NCBI RefSeq assembly: GCF_016545825.1
Contig: NC_052612.1
Span: 372,001-436,000, forward strand
DNA: 64,000 bases
Reading direction: 5' to 3'
Source: Eucalyptus grandis
Taxonomy: Eukaryota; Streptophyta; Magnoliopsida; Myrtales; Myrtaceae
Below the pieces are notes generated by a model. It had not been told where the DNA came from. It saw nothing but the letters and a program-made list of their open reading frames with translations, and made no database searches. Within the stretch, counting starts at the first letter, position 1; each line of letters opens with the position of its first letter. This document shows positions 1 to 11,460 of this stretch, one piece after another. Made by a program: the position numbers and the translations under genes.

Positions 1-1360
1 TTAGGATTTGTTTGGGAACATGAATGCGAGATGCTTGGTCATTCTGCATAGAGATGAATAAAGCATCTTCATTCCCATTTTCGAAATTCAAATCAAGAGC
101 ATGGTTCTGCACTCAATAAACCATTTAGTAGTGTAGTGTTGCTGCAATAGAGTCAACGGTCTGGGGAGCTCTAGTGAGCTAGATGTGGACTTTTAGAAAA
201 GAGAGTAGTTGGGGGTCTAAAAGAGCAATATTGAAGTTTGGATATAAGGTTACAAAGATTGTTCCAGCATTCAAAGTGGTTTGGACAGTGCTAATACAAA
301 CATACTAATATTCTAGGAACCAAGTATCTAATAAGGCTGTTATGGCCACGATTGGCAAGCCTTTACAACCGTGAAAGGCGAGAGCAAGACGAACAGCTCC
401 ATAATGGACATGAGGGTATCCTTGTTGGGTTCACCGCTTAGGAAATTTTGATGGAATTTGAAGAGTAACAAAAGACTCATTTTTAATGGCTGGAATGGGG
501 TGTTGATCAAACTTGGAGGACTGGTCATATTCTTTAAAAATATGTTTATTTTTTTTATAAACATATTTTTATATAAAAATATAAAAATATAAAAATATAA
601 ACATAAAATATATTTAAACAATTGGAGAAAAATAGACATGTTTATAAAAAATAGATATGTTTATATTTATAAATATATTAAACATAAAATATATATTTAT
701 ATTTTTATATAAAAAATAGATATGTTTATAAACATATTTATATTTATTTTTATTTTTATTCGGGCAGTTTGCGCGACTCCTTAGCCGGCGGTTGTCGACC
801 TCCGATCGGCTTCTCCACCGGAAAGATGAACAATACCGAAAGTTGCATTCCGAAAATGCAACTTCTCAATGGACCTCTACCCCTCCATTCCCCCAAAGCC
901 ATTTGAAGCCCTTTGGAGATGCAATTGCATCTCCCCAAAGTCCCCAAAAACTTAAACCAAACAACATAGCATTTGGCCAAACCCCTTTAGAGCCCTAAAG
1001 AGCATTTCAAATGCTGAACCAAATGGGGCCTTTTACCTCCTTTGGGGTTTGACGGATGAGTTGTCATATGGAGCATATAGGAGAAAATGAAGATGTGGGT
1101 TTAGCAAAAGCAGAATAACATTTCATGAAGGGAAGTTGAGTTTTAGAGATTTTGGTTTCATCGCTAAAAGAGACTTCATAAAGATAATCAATCTTAGGAG
1201 CATTTGACACACAAAAATCTAAAAGAGTTCAGGAAGATAGAGATGAGGTGAGAGTAACCGGTGATTCTAGTATTTTGAGTTCAATCATGATGTGAAGAGA
1301 TCTCCTCAACACTGGATTCACCTACTTGAGCGCATTGAACAAAACTTGTTATAAATGGAA
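1..1360. other. No host gene; AT-rich and degraded sequence
   Basis: I see no convincing gene here. Positions 540-750 are very AT-rich, mostly runs of TATTTATA/TTTTTATA type. Around 1010-1031 there is a motif (AACCAAATGGGGCC) of the sort found at ends of small plant DNA transposons, but I found no matching inverted partner, so it is not called as an element. Short open frames lack recognisable domains and probably reflect chance or old retroelement debris. Confidence 0.5.
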
Positions 1361-1364
1361 CCAT

Positions 1365-1377
1365 GGCTCTGATACCA
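1365..1377 (-). other. Primer-binding-site remnant (initiator Met tRNA type)
   Basis: On the minus strand this reads TGGTATCAGAGCC, the usual plant retrotransposon primer-binding site complementary to the 3' end of initiator methionine tRNA. The same motif sits next to the LTRs of the elements at 15430, 27295, 38000 and 50465. No paired LTRs or coding domains were found here, so this is probably the only recognisable piece of a decayed minus-strand element. Confidence 0.5.
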
Positions 1378-1924
1378 TAAATAGACCTAGACTTAGAACT
1401 AGAGAAGGCGGAATTAGTTTCCTACAAGTATGCCTTCCCACTGTGGGCAAACCTCTCATTCAAACCTTTTATGGAAGCCTTTTAGCAGAAAACCACTCTG
1501 ACTTTTAGTTTAGAACCTAGAGACACTCAGAGATGCTAGGATGGTACCATTTCTAACTATCCGAGTTGCATTTCTTAGAGGATCCTACCAGGCTAGAGAA
1601 GAAGAAGTGTTTAGAAAGACATTGAGAGTTATGCATGACTTTAGTAATAAGTGATTCGCCGATAGCTCACTCATGTTTAAATTTCTACAATGCATGCGCC
1701 TTTTAGATGAATAGTAGGGTCGATGCATAATATCGAGGAAAAACCCCAAGATCATATAGATCACTTGGTGAGGAGACTTATAAGCGTTATTGGCCATGCG
1801 AAAACACAATTAATCAATAATGGCTATAAGTCATAAAAATGGATTGGGTAGGTGTTTTAGTAGGACTCTCGCATGAAAGACAAAGGCCAACCTTGAGACT
1901 CCAAAATCTGATTTTTACATTGAA

Positions 1925-3053
1925 CTTTCTTTAAATGATTGATCTTGACATGATGTCGTGTTTTATTATTATTATTATTATTGTTGTTTTGATGTGTATG
2001 CTTGTTTCTTTCCATTGTATGTACCTAGTTATAGGTTTCTAGATTAGGTTTAGATTAAGACCAAAGATAAAGAAAGCACAAAGACGGTAGAGGTCGATAT
2101 CTATTTTGACCATTATCATGTACTATTCATTTCCCTAACATATGTCTCAAGTCCCATTTGTTGTATAAAGCCTGACGAATTACGGGTTTTCTCTCTTCCT
2201 TTTATCTTTTTTCAATTGTGTTTCTCTTTTATATCTTCAAGGATTGCATGGTAGATATACTGTTTTCCATGATTATTTACTTATTGTCTCATAATTTCAA
2301 TTCCATTTATTGTTTTCTTTTCTTATTTTCAAGAAATAGAATAGTATGAAAATGACCAACCACGCATAATCGTTTAATTTAGGACAAACGATCCCGAAAA
2401 TAAAAGAGGAAATGCATGTACATGTTAGGTAAACACAATATACTGTTTAGGTATCGAAAGGACACTAATAGAAATATTAGCATAACCCAAGTCTCCCAAC
2501 CTAGATATTTGATTGTATAGGAATCGAGGGAACACTCCCGACCTCGATTAGGTTTTCTAGCCGACCCCTGAAATGAGGCTAATTGTGACTCCCGTCTTAT
2601 TTTTTAGATTGTCATAAACAACTAGACTATATAAATGAACCCATTGCGCATGGTACAGGTCTCAATTGGACTCACTATGATTTAGTGTACCCGCTTGTGG
2701 AAAATTCCTAATGGATGAAATGATGCTATCCTTAGGAAAGAGTTCTAGGGGGAGGGCTTCCATGGTAAAAGTACAATTTAATCCGATATTCACATCCGAC
2801 CTCCTCTCTTGAGGTGTGTTGCCTGTATGGGTATGGGTCACAACACTCTACTGTCCCGTAGGATACGAGTTTGGGAGAACTCGCGACTTTGTAAAGGGAA
2901 CTCACAAAAGGTTTGTCCGAGAAATGAGATGATGACATCCTTGTGGTTGAGAACCGTGAGGGAACTTTCCTGGTCAAATACCCCTAAATTCGACATTTCC
3001 CCTTTCCTCTCCTTGTGGCAAGGGATCGAGGGCGGCGAGATCGGGTCGCGACA
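1925..3053 (+). repeat. Probable Tat/Ogre-type LTR fragment (plus orientation)
   Basis: The stretch ends in GGGTCGCGACA, an ending I associate with large Tat/Ogre-group Gypsy LTRs, and it has no open reading frame. A related sequence in the opposite orientation begins at 6665 with TGTCACGACC. The start coordinate is uncertain and no target-site duplication was identified. It contains an ATT microsatellite near 1966-1990. The family name is from memory of typical ends, not from an alignment. Confidence 0.35.
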
Positions 3054-4440
3054 ATGATAGACTTATAATAAATTTGAATTGGCAAAAATGACTTTTATAC
3101 ATTGAATGCATTCAACTTAATGAAGTGATTCTTTTCTTTTCAAAAAGAGCTTTGTCAAGAAAGAGAGGAGTAAAGGGAAATCTCTTGATAATATATTATA
3201 GTAAAAATGGTTTTTGCTCATTAAATGCATTCGAATTTAATGAATTTAGAGGGAAGTGAACACACACATATATATTGCATGATATTCCGTTCCTTTTATC
3301 AATTTTTATGATTATTGTCATTGTTATAACTCGAAACCTATTATATAATAGTGGAAGAATGATCACTTTTACTTTATTATTATTCACGTTTCTATTTTGC
3401 ATATGGTTTATGTTTAGTGATGCAAATGAATTAATCGAAGTAGCACATTTTCCATACAAAAAAAACAGAAGCACACTATAGAAAGAGGAGTTTCACCATA
3501 CGAAATTTTTGAAGGTATCAGACGCCAATCTTCCATTTTCTATCTGTTAGACACTCTGAACCTGCAAGTAAAGAAGATGCGTTGCTTTTCCGCACTTATC
3601 AGATGAGCTACACATCACGCTTTTTGCTTTGCTTAGATAGCAAAGGATTGTCTGTGAAGAGACTTTTATCGGATCAATCACTAATATCTTTTTCATGAAG
3701 CTCCCCCATAATGTTATTGGGTTGCTTTTATTGACAGTTGATTATCCCAGGATTTATATGCACTCTCGATTGCAAAAGCATCTCTCCACGTTTGTAAGAC
3801 ACCAAACGAATTCATATTTGCCTCACCAAACTCGGGATTTCTCCAGATAAAGCTGTAATAGGCTTTTGTTCTACTGTACAACTCATTCAACCTACTTATA
3901 TTGAACAGTATAGAAGAGAAAGGAGGAGCAAAATAGCTAATTCTTCAAGAAACACATAACCGTTCTGCAGCCCACATGGAAACATACGACAATGGAATAG
4001 AGGTTTATTGTCTTATTCTTTCTTATGTTTATGTAGAACGGATCTGGTTAAGTCTTAGAGTAATTCTGTATACCTCATTTCTTCCATTGTCTCGAAGGTA
4101 TCGAATTCAGTCCGCAACTATATATAACGTTATTTTACGAATAAAATGTGTGGGTTTTTATTACTAGGTTTCGATAATCTTATGATCAGTTCGGTTTCTG
4201 TTCGCACGTTAATACATAAAGTGGAAGGCTATTGATTACACTTGGCGTTGCATGATGATTAAAGGAAGAATCTGGTCACCCAACATGCCTCACGAAAATG
4301 CAGCCAAAGCAGCAGAATAGGATACGGTAGCATCATCTTTTTTTTTTTTTTAATAACCTATTTATCTTTTCTTTCTTTTTCTCCCTTTTTCTCATGAATT
4401 TCGCTTGTAACCTCAGGCAAGGAATATGTCACAGTCGCAC
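3054..4440. other. Intergenic sequence upstream of the first MEE60-like gene
   Basis: There is no recognisable gene. A partly repeated motif (a TTGAATGCATTC-like core followed by AACTTAATGA) occurs near 3099 and 3224. Short frames of 60-90 codons on both strands have no domain. The last few hundred bases, with a poly-T tract at 4338-4351, would include distal promoter sequence for the gene starting at 4511. Confidence 0.5.
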
Positions 4441-4442
4441 CA

Positions 4443-4450
4443 GCTATATT
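4443..4450 (+). promoter_or_regulatory. Possible TATA element of the first MEE60-like gene
   Basis: CTATATTA lies about 60 bp upstream of the proposed ATG at 4511, a normal plant spacing. The following leader is rich in CT. The call rests only on position and composition. Confidence 0.3.
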
Positions 4451-4510
4451 ACAAATTCAAACCCCTCCTCCCTCCATTCCATCCCTTAATCCCATTGAAA
4501 TTGTTGAATC

Positions 4511-4551
4511 ATGGCGAATGCAGCTAATCAAATGTCCTCCCTCCCTCCCTC

Positions 4552-4599
<48 letters not shown>

Positions 4600-5278
4600 T
4601 CTCTCTCTATCTCTATTCCCATGCAATATTACTTACGTATGATTATCTGCATGCATGCAATCCTGTGAAGAAGTTGGTTTGGTACCCTGTCAATTGTTCA
4701 ATAACATTTGATTTACTATTGTCATGGATGGTAGGGACCGGAAGAAGAAAATAGAGAAATTCCAAACGGTGCTGGACGATCTGGTGAACGTGAACTCCCT
4801 CTTCACCTTCGCGATGTTCATCGGGATATCCTTCGTGAGTGCCAACCCCCACAGCCTCGTGTCTCAGAAAGAGTGCCAAACTAGCCAGGGGACGAGAATG
4901 TTGCTTATGTTAGACGAGGTGGTTTCCTTCGTGTGCTTCCTGCTCTCGAGCATCGTCGCCACGGCCCTCAAGATGCACCTCTCCACGCAGCTCTCCGAGA
5001 TCGACGACGACCACAAACCAGAACCGGAGGGGCTGCCGATGAAAGGATTGAGGAGCTTCATGATCACGGTGTCGGTGGCCAGTTCGGTCCTCGGGTGCGT
5101 CTACCTGACTCTGTCGATGTTCAACGTGATCCGCGTGCTCCTCGGGAATATCACTTGCGGAGACAGCGACACAGTTCAGGCCGCTGGGGCCTTGATTGCC
5201 ATCAACCTCCTGGCACTGCTCGTCTATGCGCCCTCCATGGGGTACGCCGTCTTTCAATCCCACTCTATGCTCGATTAA
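4511..5278 (+). CDS. MEE60-like four-helix membrane protein (copy 1)
   Basis: This gene is predicted to encode a small plant membrane protein of the MEE60-like family, whose molecular function is not established. The main frame runs from ATG 4724 to TAA 5278 (184 codons). Counted from that Met, a basic start (RKKK, 6-9) precedes the conserved LDDLVNVNSLFT block (17-28). Hydrophobic segments lie near 24-40, 64-82, 112-134 and 152-172, with a charged Asp/Glu/Lys loop at 92-107. A better start is probably a short first exon at 4511-4533. A GT at 4534 and an AG at 4733-4734 would then remove about 201 bp in matching phase, giving about 188 residues. The frame is intact. Its 3' part lies in the left arm of the inverted duplication. 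The family name is from recognition; the splice model is inferred. Confidence 0.72.
4554..4610 (+). repeat. (CT)n microsatellite in the putative first intron
   Basis: An almost pure CT dinucleotide run with a few TTC interruptions, preceded by CCCT units from 4537. In the two-exon model it begins about 20 bp after the predicted splice donor. It is absent from the corresponding part of the paralogue at 46096-46272. Confidence 0.9.
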
Positions 5279-6821
5279 ACAAACTGAGCTAAATAATCCC
5301 CAAACTAGTATTCCAATTCTCTGCCAATATCATCATGTGTGGATGCGATGGTAATCATGGCGATGTTCTTTTCTTTCGTTCAATACTTGCCCCGTCGCAA
5401 TCGGATATTCGTGTACGTCGGCCTGCATAAAAATGGTTTTTATTAATGTAATGTTTTGAGTTGATTCTGGGCACAAAGCAGTGCACTTAACACACCAATC
5501 TCAATGGTTTAGCATGAAAAGTCAAATCAAGTGTCATTTCAGATGATCGTATCCATGTCCTGAATTTAACCAGCACGGAAGCCCAACCCCCATGGGAAGC
5601 GTGTAGTGGTCTTCAAAGCGTATGAGCCATTATCATCTTTGGCCCCTTTTATAAAAATAAAACATATGAATTACTTCATACAAATCAAAGTTATTTTGAT
5701 TATTGATGACAAGGTCGCACTCCACAAAGAGACCCACGTAATTAATAGTTCAGATGATGTCGGTCCGCATCGACTATAGGCCATGTAATGAATAAATTCT
5801 TTGTTTACAAAGTCCAACATAGAAACAGAATTTGAGCAACGTCACCACCGGTGGCCATTCGAGGTCGGCCACCCTCTTTGAGGCCCTAGATGAGAGGACG
5901 GGAGGGGTCCAGATTCGAGTCATTTGGTTTCTTATCGACACGGGTTCGGAATAAAAATTGAGTCTTTCTAAATGGGTCAAGATTTGATACACTCATACCC
6001 AATCTTATTAAAGCTAGAATGACCTTTTTTTTACTAGATTTTCTTCCTTTTTTCTCCCTTTAAAAAAAAGCCGCATCTTCGTATGCAAATATCTCGTGCT
6101 GTAGTGATGCGTGCCTAACCAATAAGTAGAAAATCGCCATATTAATCGATAATTTGTTATATCTTCTAGGCAACTGGAAAAGCAGTTTGCTCCATGCATT
6201 AAAATAACACATAACTAAATAGAAATTTGAAAACTTTCACAATCTCTATAATCAATTGAGTTAGCAATATCAGACAAATGAATGTCTAGGGACCATGGTA
6301 AAGCTGGTCTCGTTAAAGAGTATCATCAAAAGTGAAAATTGTACCGCCTGTTGAGGAAATTTCCCAAACCGATTATGAAGATTGAAAACATTCCTATATG
6401 TATTTAATGATCCTAATGATAAGTTTTCTAGGTGTAATTCTTGGAACAAATATTTTCATGAGATTCAAGACACTAGTGAATCTGGTTTTCTACATAAAGA
6501 TATGATTATATCTTCTTGATCAAAGGCAAATGTGTAATTTGCAAGGATTATCAAGACAATTAGACCTCAGGAGAACTTTCTATATTTTGGTATGATGTGA
6601 ACGCAACGGCAAGGAAATTGGCCCAAATTTCTTTCTATATCTTGATTGTCCAGGAGGGATGATGTCACGACCTCTCTTTCGATCTCCCTTACACTCGTGT
6701 GAGTGCAGAAGCTAATGACTTGCTAAGTATTAGACTTAGCTGAGCTCTCCCATACCTACCAATTCATGACTTATTGTCCGAATTTTTAACCCGTAAGTTA
6801 ATTTCATTTAGAAGTCATCAC
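4824..6821 (+). repeat. Left arm of a roughly 2-kb inverted duplication
   Basis: This stretch matches the reverse complement of 61995-64000. Position 4824 pairs with 64000 and 5278 pairs with 63546, with no net indel across the coding part. By eye about 8 differences occur in 220 bp of 3' flank (near 5285-5505). Homology continues past the gene through non-coding sequence (5774-5992 pairs with 62830-63048) and stops at about 6821. The outer limit is unknown because the right arm runs off the window. Confidence 0.93.
5279..6663. other. 3' flank of copy 1; no further gene
   Basis: Non-coding sequence shared with the right arm. Open frames at 5774-5992 (-) and 62830-63048 (+) translate almost identically, but only because the DNA is duplicated. 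They show no domain and are not called as genes. No canonical AATAAA is close to the stop codon at 5278; the first one is near 5656. Confidence 0.6.
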
Positions 6822-7130
6822 TAATTGATTTAGGGTGAGTTAATTTGAACCCAAGTGAAATATTAAGAGAAATGTTTCATTCCTGTGCAACCGGAGAATG
6901 TCGTTTTAGTAACTAATATTGTTTAAACATCAAGTAAAGCATTTATGTAGCATTTTATACCAATCACGAGTTCTGAGATTCAATTCCTAACCAAACTGAG
7001 GAAGTAAAAATCCATGCATCATAAGAGGGTAATTGGAATAAGCCAATATTTGCTTCCAAGAACTTAAACGTGATTTTTTTCAAAGATTTTGCATGTATTT
7101 GTGGAAAAAAAATTGGTTTTTTCTGATTTT
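6664..7130 (-). repeat. Tat/Ogre-type LTR fragment (minus orientation)
   Basis: It begins TGTCACGACCTC, the reverse complement of a GTCGTGACA-type LTR end, and carries a block (AGTCATCACTAATTGATTTAGGG) that I associate with Tat/Ogre LTRs. The first about 157 bp are inside the inverted arm and recur at 61996-62155. The right limit is arbitrary. The sequence then becomes AT-rich up to the solo LTR at 7320. Confidence 0.4.
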
Positions 7131-7319
7131 TTTAGGAAAATGTAAATCATTTTTGGATTATTTTTATTTTTTTATTAAAATATTTTTAATATTAAAATAA
7201 TAAGACATTATTATTATAAAAAAACCGGGTCGAGATTCTCCAGTTGGGACCGACCCGAATCATCAACCCACATCTTGAGGTCACCCAAAATCGGCCCATC
7301 AAGACAAACCTAGCTCAAT

Positions 7320-10254
7320 TGTGACATTCTGAATTTTACAGTTTTGCTTTCAATTAAATTAATCAGGCCTTTCAGCGACACGCCTATAGTGTTATTCTCA
7401 GAGTTGATCACTTTTGAGATAGCTAGATTATCTGGGGAAGTCATTAAGAGATTTTAATGCAATAGACTTGAGGATTTGACTACAAATCGGCTACTCGACC
7501 GTGCTCATCTACGAGGTCATTACAATATAGTTAAAAATCTCTTAGAGATCAGAGATAGATCGGTTCAACTAAGATGTGTGGTTAAACGTGGGTGATTCTA
7601 CCAAATTGAGAAATTCCCGTCGATCGGCACTCGATTGATTTTTCTATCGTTTTGGTATTCTGTGTTAGTATTTGAATCCTTAAGATTTTCACGATAATCG
7701 AGAGTCACCAATGTGTCTAACAGGTTCATTGTGGCTCAAAGAAAATTGACCACGGGTTATTTGCACTAAAAATTTCTAAAAGCTACTCGGTCGTCTAGGT
7801 CAGACTAAAAATGTGTCAAAGTGAAATTAACCATGAAATTGAATCCGATTTCAAAAATTAAAAGTTCTCTCGGAGTCACAAATCATTTTAGGAACGTCGA
7901 CTTAGTCTTCAAAGATTTTTCTGCAAAGTGAGACTTTTAGGAAAAAGTCATCTTAGGGTCGTTTTTGTTCAAAAAATGTCAAGGATCGTTTTTTATCGCG
8001 CAATTGTGAAGCAAAATGGTTCAATTGGTGAGGAAAAATACCAATTTGATTATTAAGTCGATAATTAAATTTATAGAAGCCGAATTGGATGGATTCGAGG
8101 AGGATTCAGGGTTCAAGTCGAGAGGAAACATTTCAAATTCATATGCCCCTCACCATGACAATTGGACCACTTCAATAGCTTCTTGAGGAAGCCAAGGCTA
8201 CTGGAAATTGGTGGTGGAGGATAGCATACAAGGTGGGCCAAGTCTAGGGGACAAATTGAGAGAAGAAGAGACCAAGTGGTCCCCCTTGCCCCCTCCCTCT
8301 TTCCTTCCTCCCTCAACCGTCGATCGCCCTTTCTCCTTCTCCATTATACTGTTTGAAGCTCAGCAATCACAAAGGAGATCAGCAGAAGCCAACCAGCCCC
8401 GTCAGACCGCCAGAGCCATTGCTGAAGGCCGTCACTGCCATTACACGCCTCGCCCTACACGCAAGCCGTCTTGTCTCGCCATCCAAAGCTGCATCATTCT
8501 CGTCCAGCTCATCATCCAGCAAGTCACCAAGAAGTTGAGCGTCGCCGTTGTGGTTGCTGAAGATCCCAACACCATCACTTGGACCCGGTTCAGTCCCCTC
8601 TACCCATCTCAGCCCATTGTCACCTCAACTAGCATCGATCAGCCCCTTTCTTGGCCAAGATCAGCACCAAATAGAAACCAGACCATGTGGGTCTCAAGGC
8701 GGCTGTTTGGCTCGTTTTGGAGGCGTTCCCAACCCCAGTTGCCGGTCCCCCTTTGGAGTTTCTCGTCCCTCGCAGTGTCCCAGTCAATTTGATCCAACCA
8801 GATCGTTTAACAAATGAGTTTAACTCACTAATCCCTACTTAGTAGATTAATAACGCTTAAGGGCTAATTAATTTAAGTTAAGCTTGGTTTATGTGGATAG
8901 TTAGATTAGATTAGCAAATTAATTAATTGTGATTGCTTGTTAGGTGGTTAGAGTAATGTAATTAAAGCCTAGACAAGCTCTAGTATTTAACTAGAGTGGT
9001 TCGGTAATTTTTCGGATCCGTCTCGGCTTCCAATAAGGCTTTATGGGCCTAAGTTGCATTTATTGGCATTATATAATTATTTTCCCTAATTATTTAATTA
9101 ATTATTAATTTTTCAGAAATTAGACTAAGATAGCCAGTGACCTGAATTTTATGCTGATTGCGATGGTGTGCTCTGTTTATTTAATTGAGCTTTAATTTGT
9201 GCAAATTAAGTGTGTTTGATGGTTATGGGTATCTATCTTAGAAATTGATAATTTTGGTAATTAATTGGAAATTACCAGGCGTCGGTCTACAGCGCCAAAA
9301 ATATATTTTTGGACTGTTAAAACTAGTGGGATGTTCAAAAGTGGAAATATTGTATTTTAGCTAAGGCCGACCATGTACCCACATACGATAACTTTTATTA
9401 GATATGATAAGAATGGTGATTTAGTCAACTTCCGGTGAGTGTTAAATTATTAACTTTGGGTGAGCAATATAATCTTTGGTCAACTTCTGGTGAGCAATAT
9501 AATTTATCAGCTTTGGGCGAGCAATATAATTTATTAGCTTTGGACGAGCAACATAATTTATTATCAGCTTTGGGTGAATTATACTATCTATCTTCAGCTT
9601 AGGGTGAGCAGTCCTAATTTGATAGGACCTTATAGATAATATTGATTGGGCCGACCATGGAAATATCGTGATGACATGTAATCGACTGAGTCGATTAATC
9701 GATAGTTCGATCTGATTGATTGAATTGAATGTTGAAGTGATTGGTTGATGTGGTTTGAGTATTTGAGATAGACTGACTTATAGGAAAGGACTAAGGCAAA
9801 AGTAAGTCCTCTGACCTATGTTTGTGCTTAGGCAGCCTTTGGGGCATATTTCTTCCTAGTTAGGTCTTAGGGGGTTGAACTTACTAAAACATTCATTGGT
9901 TATTGTATAACCATTTTCAGGTCCTTAGATGGTGTTGGTGGAGGATCGGAAGCCCCAAAGCCTGAGAAGGTGGAGACCGAAGAATCGGCGAACGTGTCTG
10001 ACTAGTGGGTCAAAGGATAGTTCCCTTTTTGTTAAGCCGATATTTTTGTAAATAGACATATTTGTTTATATAAGGTTTGTTTTGATTTGAAAATTTATGG
10101 CCCTACTTTCCTATCCCATATTGTTGTTGTTTGGGAATTTTTAACTTACTTCTACATGCGCATTAAAAGAAATGGATCGGCGATGCATCTTGAGAAGTCG
10201 CTATTAATCGACTGTAGAGGGATGGGCATGCATTCGAAGGATCGGGGCATGACA
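7320..10254 (+). mobile_element. Solo LTR of a large-LTR Gypsy family, 2.9 kb
   Basis: The element starts TGTGACATTC and ends GGGGCATGACA, with flanks TCAAT (7315-7319) and TTAAT (10255-10259) forming a 5-bp target duplication with one mismatch. The first about 140 bp closely match the reverse complement of the 5' LTR end of the element at 38020-41890, showing the same family. No gag or pol lies inside or beside it, so it is a solo LTR left by LTR-LTR recombination. Frames at 8208-8817 are in CT-rich LTR sequence and have no domain. Confidence 0.88.
9420..9625 (+). repeat. Tandem repeat inside the solo LTR
   Basis: Degenerate units of about 30 bp built on AGCTTTGGGCGAGCAATATAA repeat five to seven times. 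The equivalent region of the LTRs at 31544 and 38020 carries a different-looking series based on CTAAGCTGATA, and the solo LTR at 57343 carries a third type. Confidence 0.75.
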
Positions 10255-10652
10255 TTAATACCAAGGCAAACCGAGTTGGTTGGATCCGTGAGTCAACCCG
10301 TGAGTCGACCCAACTCACCTTCCCCTCATTGCAGCCTCATTGTCCCGATAAAGACAATGACGTCAAGTAATGCCACTTGTGTGCACCTGGTCAAGGGAGT
10401 ACTTGGTTGTCGCCTCAAGCGGTGTCGATGTGGGTGGTCGTTCCTAGTCCATCCACACATGCTCAAGTAACGATCACCATTGGCTGACCCTGACAACCAA
10501 TCGGGAGGGTTGCTAAGCCATGGGAGACAACCAAAGCAACTTGACGAAGATTGACTAGGGCCGAAGCTCGAAGCCTTGAGCTCCAACCTCCAGCTCGACA
10601 TGCCCAAAAAAAAAAATGAGCAAAAAAACGAGGGTGGGCTTTTACAAGCTTG
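10255..10652. other. Unassigned spacer between solo LTR and Gypsy-1
   Basis: No gene is recognised. The sequence is moderately GC-rich and open in two frames (10087-10470 + and 10326-10658 -), but the translations show no domain and one overlaps the LTR end. It may be the remains of another element. Confidence 0.4.
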
Positions 10653-11086
10653 TGCCATGGGCCGATTGATCTAGCATTCCCTTGCCCGTGCGGCCTTAGG
10701 AATTTCTCCCAAATCAGCCTTTCTCACACTCAACACACAAGGATCTTAGAGAGAGAAACTCTAGAGAGAGAAGCTTTGGATTGTATTTACTTGTGAATGA
10801 AATGAGTACAATGAGGGGGAGAAGACCCCTATATATAATACAAGGCAAACCATATCTGTAGATCTCTCCTCGATCTAACGGTGGAGATTACATCTCCTCA
10901 ACTACTAATTACCTACATTTATTACATACGAATACAATTACCATATCGCCCACCTCTAGGAGTATTTTAGAAGACTCAAGAAAACGCTAGGACTTGGGGA
11001 TACAAGCCAAGGGTCGCTTGATCCATGGATGTGTCACGCCCGTCTCTTAGAACCCTCTTGGATCAGCTTTCTTTCAGGCTATGACA
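10653..11086 (-). repeat. 3' LTR of Gypsy-1
   Basis: 434 bp, TGCCATGGGCC at its left end and CTATGACA at its right end, closely matching 15441-15876. It contains AGAGAGAAACTCTAGAGAGAG and a CCCTATATATAA stretch that could hold the LTR TATA box on the opposite strand. Confidence 0.92.
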
Positions 11087-11097
11087 TTCTCTCCCAC

Positions 11098-11460
11098 CTA
11101 ATTAGGTGACGCTCTCGTTGCGTCTTTGGCATGAAAAGCGTCAATCTCCTTCTTGAATTGCCAAAGACTCACCGCAGGCTCCCAACTTGCTTCGCTCTCT
11201 AGAAGACCCTTCCATTGGACCACATATTCTTGCTTGGGCATGTAGTACTGCTTCCATATGACTCGATCCATCATGATGCACTCGACTTCTTGATCATACG
11301 AGATTTTTGCCCCTAGTGGTGCCAGTTGTGACTCCCCTTGATCAAGATCTTCCTCATCAACCTGGAAAGGCTTAAGCAAACTCACATGGAAAACTGGATG
11401 TACCTTGAGTTTTGGTGGTAACTCCAGCTTGGAGGCCTTGTGTAGACATGCCCATGCCAA
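11098..11460 (-). pseudogene. Gypsy-1 integrase C-terminus and chromodomain
   Basis: This is the last part of the Gypsy-1 polyprotein. It has the HPVFHVSLLKPF linker typical of Gypsy integrase C-termini, followed by a chromodomain-like segment with YVVQWKGL and SWEP, which supply the aromatic and Trp positions seen in chromodomains. Such domains are thought to direct integration to heterochromatin. The segment is open for 120 codons but separated from the integrase core by stops, so it is part of a dead polyprotein. Confidence 0.85.

Noticed and set aside
1008..1035. MITE end (AACCAAATGGGGCC)
   Set aside because: No inverted partner was found upstream, so a bounded element cannot be supported.
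4933..5292. 119-codon frame in another register of the MEE60-like gene
   Set aside because: A GC-rich shadow frame; the reading with conserved membrane segments is the real one, and the same shadow occurs at 63532-63891.
5774..5992. Conserved 72-codon frame (also at 62830-63048)
   Set aside because: The similarity is explained by the inverted duplication of DNA; there is no domain, and the surrounding non-coding sequence is equally conserved.
8208..8817. Overlapping 194- and 89-codon plus-strand frames
   Set aside because: They lie inside a solo Gypsy LTR in CT-rich sequence and show no recognisable domain.
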